This document shows, one piece after another, positions 61,367-61,952 of a stretch of DNA of 61,952 nucleotides. Each line of letters begins with the position of its first letter. Positions within the stretch are counted from its first letter, which is position 1. The notes below the pieces were generated by a model. It was not told the DNA's origin, ran no database searches, and saw nothing but the letters and a program-made list of their open reading frames with translations. Made by a program: the position numbers and the translations under genes. Origin of the DNA: Bacteroidota bacterium (GTDB lineage: Bacteria; Bacteroidota; Rhodothermia; Rhodothermales; JANQRZ01); NCBI GenBank assembly GCA_038746285.1, contig JBCDKT010000022.1, positions 1-61,952 of the forward strand, given 5' to 3'.

Positions 61367-61952
61367 GTAGCAGCCGGCCCCCAGGTCGGCTGAGGATTGA
61401 AACCGCGAGAAGGCAAAGGTGCATCACCCCGACGTGGTAGCAGCCGGCCCCCAGGTCGGCTGAGGATTGAAACGGATTCGTGGCGACGAGGGCGTTTTCG
61501 TAGACCGTAGCAGCCGGCCCCCAGGTCGGCTGAGGATTGATACACGGAGCACTCCGTCAGCCGGTCCCGGTAGAACGCCAGTAGCAGCCGGCCCCCAGGT
61601 CGGCTGAGGATTGAAACGCGTCGTCGAGTTGCGCCTTGATCCGCAGCAGGTCGTGTAGCAGCCGGCCCCCAGGTCGGCTGAGGATTGAAACGAGCCTGTC
61701 ACGTCGTGTAGCATCTCCGTCTCCGGGGTAGCAGCCGGCCCCCAGGTCGGCTGAGGATTGAAACGCACTCAGCGCGTGCGCCCTCAGCGCCTCCTCCTGC
61801 GTAGCAGCCGGCCCCCAGGTCGGCTGAGGATTGAAACTGTGTGGCAAACGGCGTCCCGTTGTCCGAGCGAATCGTAGCAGCCGGCCCCCAGGTCGGCTGA
61901 GGATTGAAACCTCACCAACCGAGAATCATCATGCCAGACACGAAGGGTAGCA
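61367..61952 (+). CRISPR. Type I-C CRISPR array, 8 full repeats plus a partial ninth at the window edge
   Basis: The repeat is 37 nt: it begins GTAGCAGCCGGCCCCCAGG, ends TCGGCTGAGGATTGAAAC, and has a CAGCCG/CGGCTG stem. Copies start at 61367, 61437, 61507, 61581, 61655, 61728, 61801 and 61874; the ninth begins at 61947 and is cut by the edge. Spacers are 33, 33, 37, 37, 36, 36, 36 and 36 nt, all different. The repeat at 61507 has one substitution (A to T at 61541), giving GATAC instead of GAAAC within the crRNA handle. The ATTGAAAC end and the position after cas2 agree with type I-C and with transcription from the leader. Confidence 0.98.

Noticed and set aside
61246-61847. Overlapping minus-strand frames with repeated FNPQPTWGPAAT peptides
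   Set aside because: The repeats are translations of the CRISPR repeat; no protein is encoded.

Overview
The window is a high-GC (roughly two-thirds G+C) chromosomal segment that looks like a member of Rhodothermota (the Salinibacter/Rubricoccus/Rubrivirga side of the Bacteroidota supergroup). Three secreted enzymes end in type IX secretion (T9SS) type A sorting domains. There is a TonB receptor with a CarboxypepD_reg-like N-terminal domain, a FecI/FecR pair and a DUF4374-type lipoprotein. Shine-Dalgarno-poor starts and tightly overlapping ATGA/GTGA junctions are common. No rRNA, tRNA or transposase was seen.

Layout. 1-3.6 kb: the 5' part of a Ser/Thr protein kinase, a Tyr/Gln-rich lipoprotein and an M20D amidohydrolase. 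3.6-11.3 kb: three T9SS cargo proteins (a low-GC beta-helix protein, a penicillin-acylase-like hydrolase and an AGE-fold sugar epimerase). 11.3-34.2 kb: a large surface polysaccharide locus. It has a Wzz/BY-kinase, an SLBB protein, a complete WbpA-B-D-E-I set for UDP-2,3-diacetamido-mannuronic acid, a Wzx flippase, an O-antigen ligase/polymerase-like protein, glycosyltransferases, two sulfotransferases, a phosphoglycosyl-transferase-like protein, a Wzi-like outer-membrane protein and CysQ. An orphan Imm53 immunity gene sits inside it. 34.3-36.1 kb: an SLC13/RCK_C permease, plausibly for sulfate. 36.1-39.5 kb: cobT-cobS-cobC-like and a BtuF-like lipoprotein. 39.4-47.9 kb (minus strand): an iron/siderophore locus (ECF sigma, FecR, TonB receptor, DUF4374-type lipoprotein, DUF3649, PepSY, DUF3325) resembling the Bacteroides XusABC system. 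48.3-52.0 kb: a DM13 lipoprotein, a fused ATP sulfurylase/APS kinase and a GDP-mannose 3,5-epimerase. PAPS synthesis, PAP removal, sulfate uptake and sulfotransferases together imply a sulfated extracellular polysaccharide.

52.3-61.95 kb: a complete type I-C CRISPR-Cas system (cas3-cas5c-cas8c-cas7, then cas4-cas1-cas2, then an array of at least eight repeats with a 37-nt repeat, running off the right edge). Two things stand out. First, an antisense VapBC-like toxin-antitoxin pair splits the interference genes from the adaptation genes. Second, upstream of cas3 there is an orphan degenerate CRISPR repeat that keeps the exact 13-nt 3' end (the crRNA 5' handle). The guide-like sequence after it matches, at 13 of the first 15 positions, a site about 70 nt upstream. 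That site has a 5'-TTC PAM and overlaps a putative promoter, and the only two mismatches are at positions 6 and 12, which type I effectors do not read. This is what a crRNA-like Cas autorepressor (CreR type) should look like, and it is the most exciting feature of the window.
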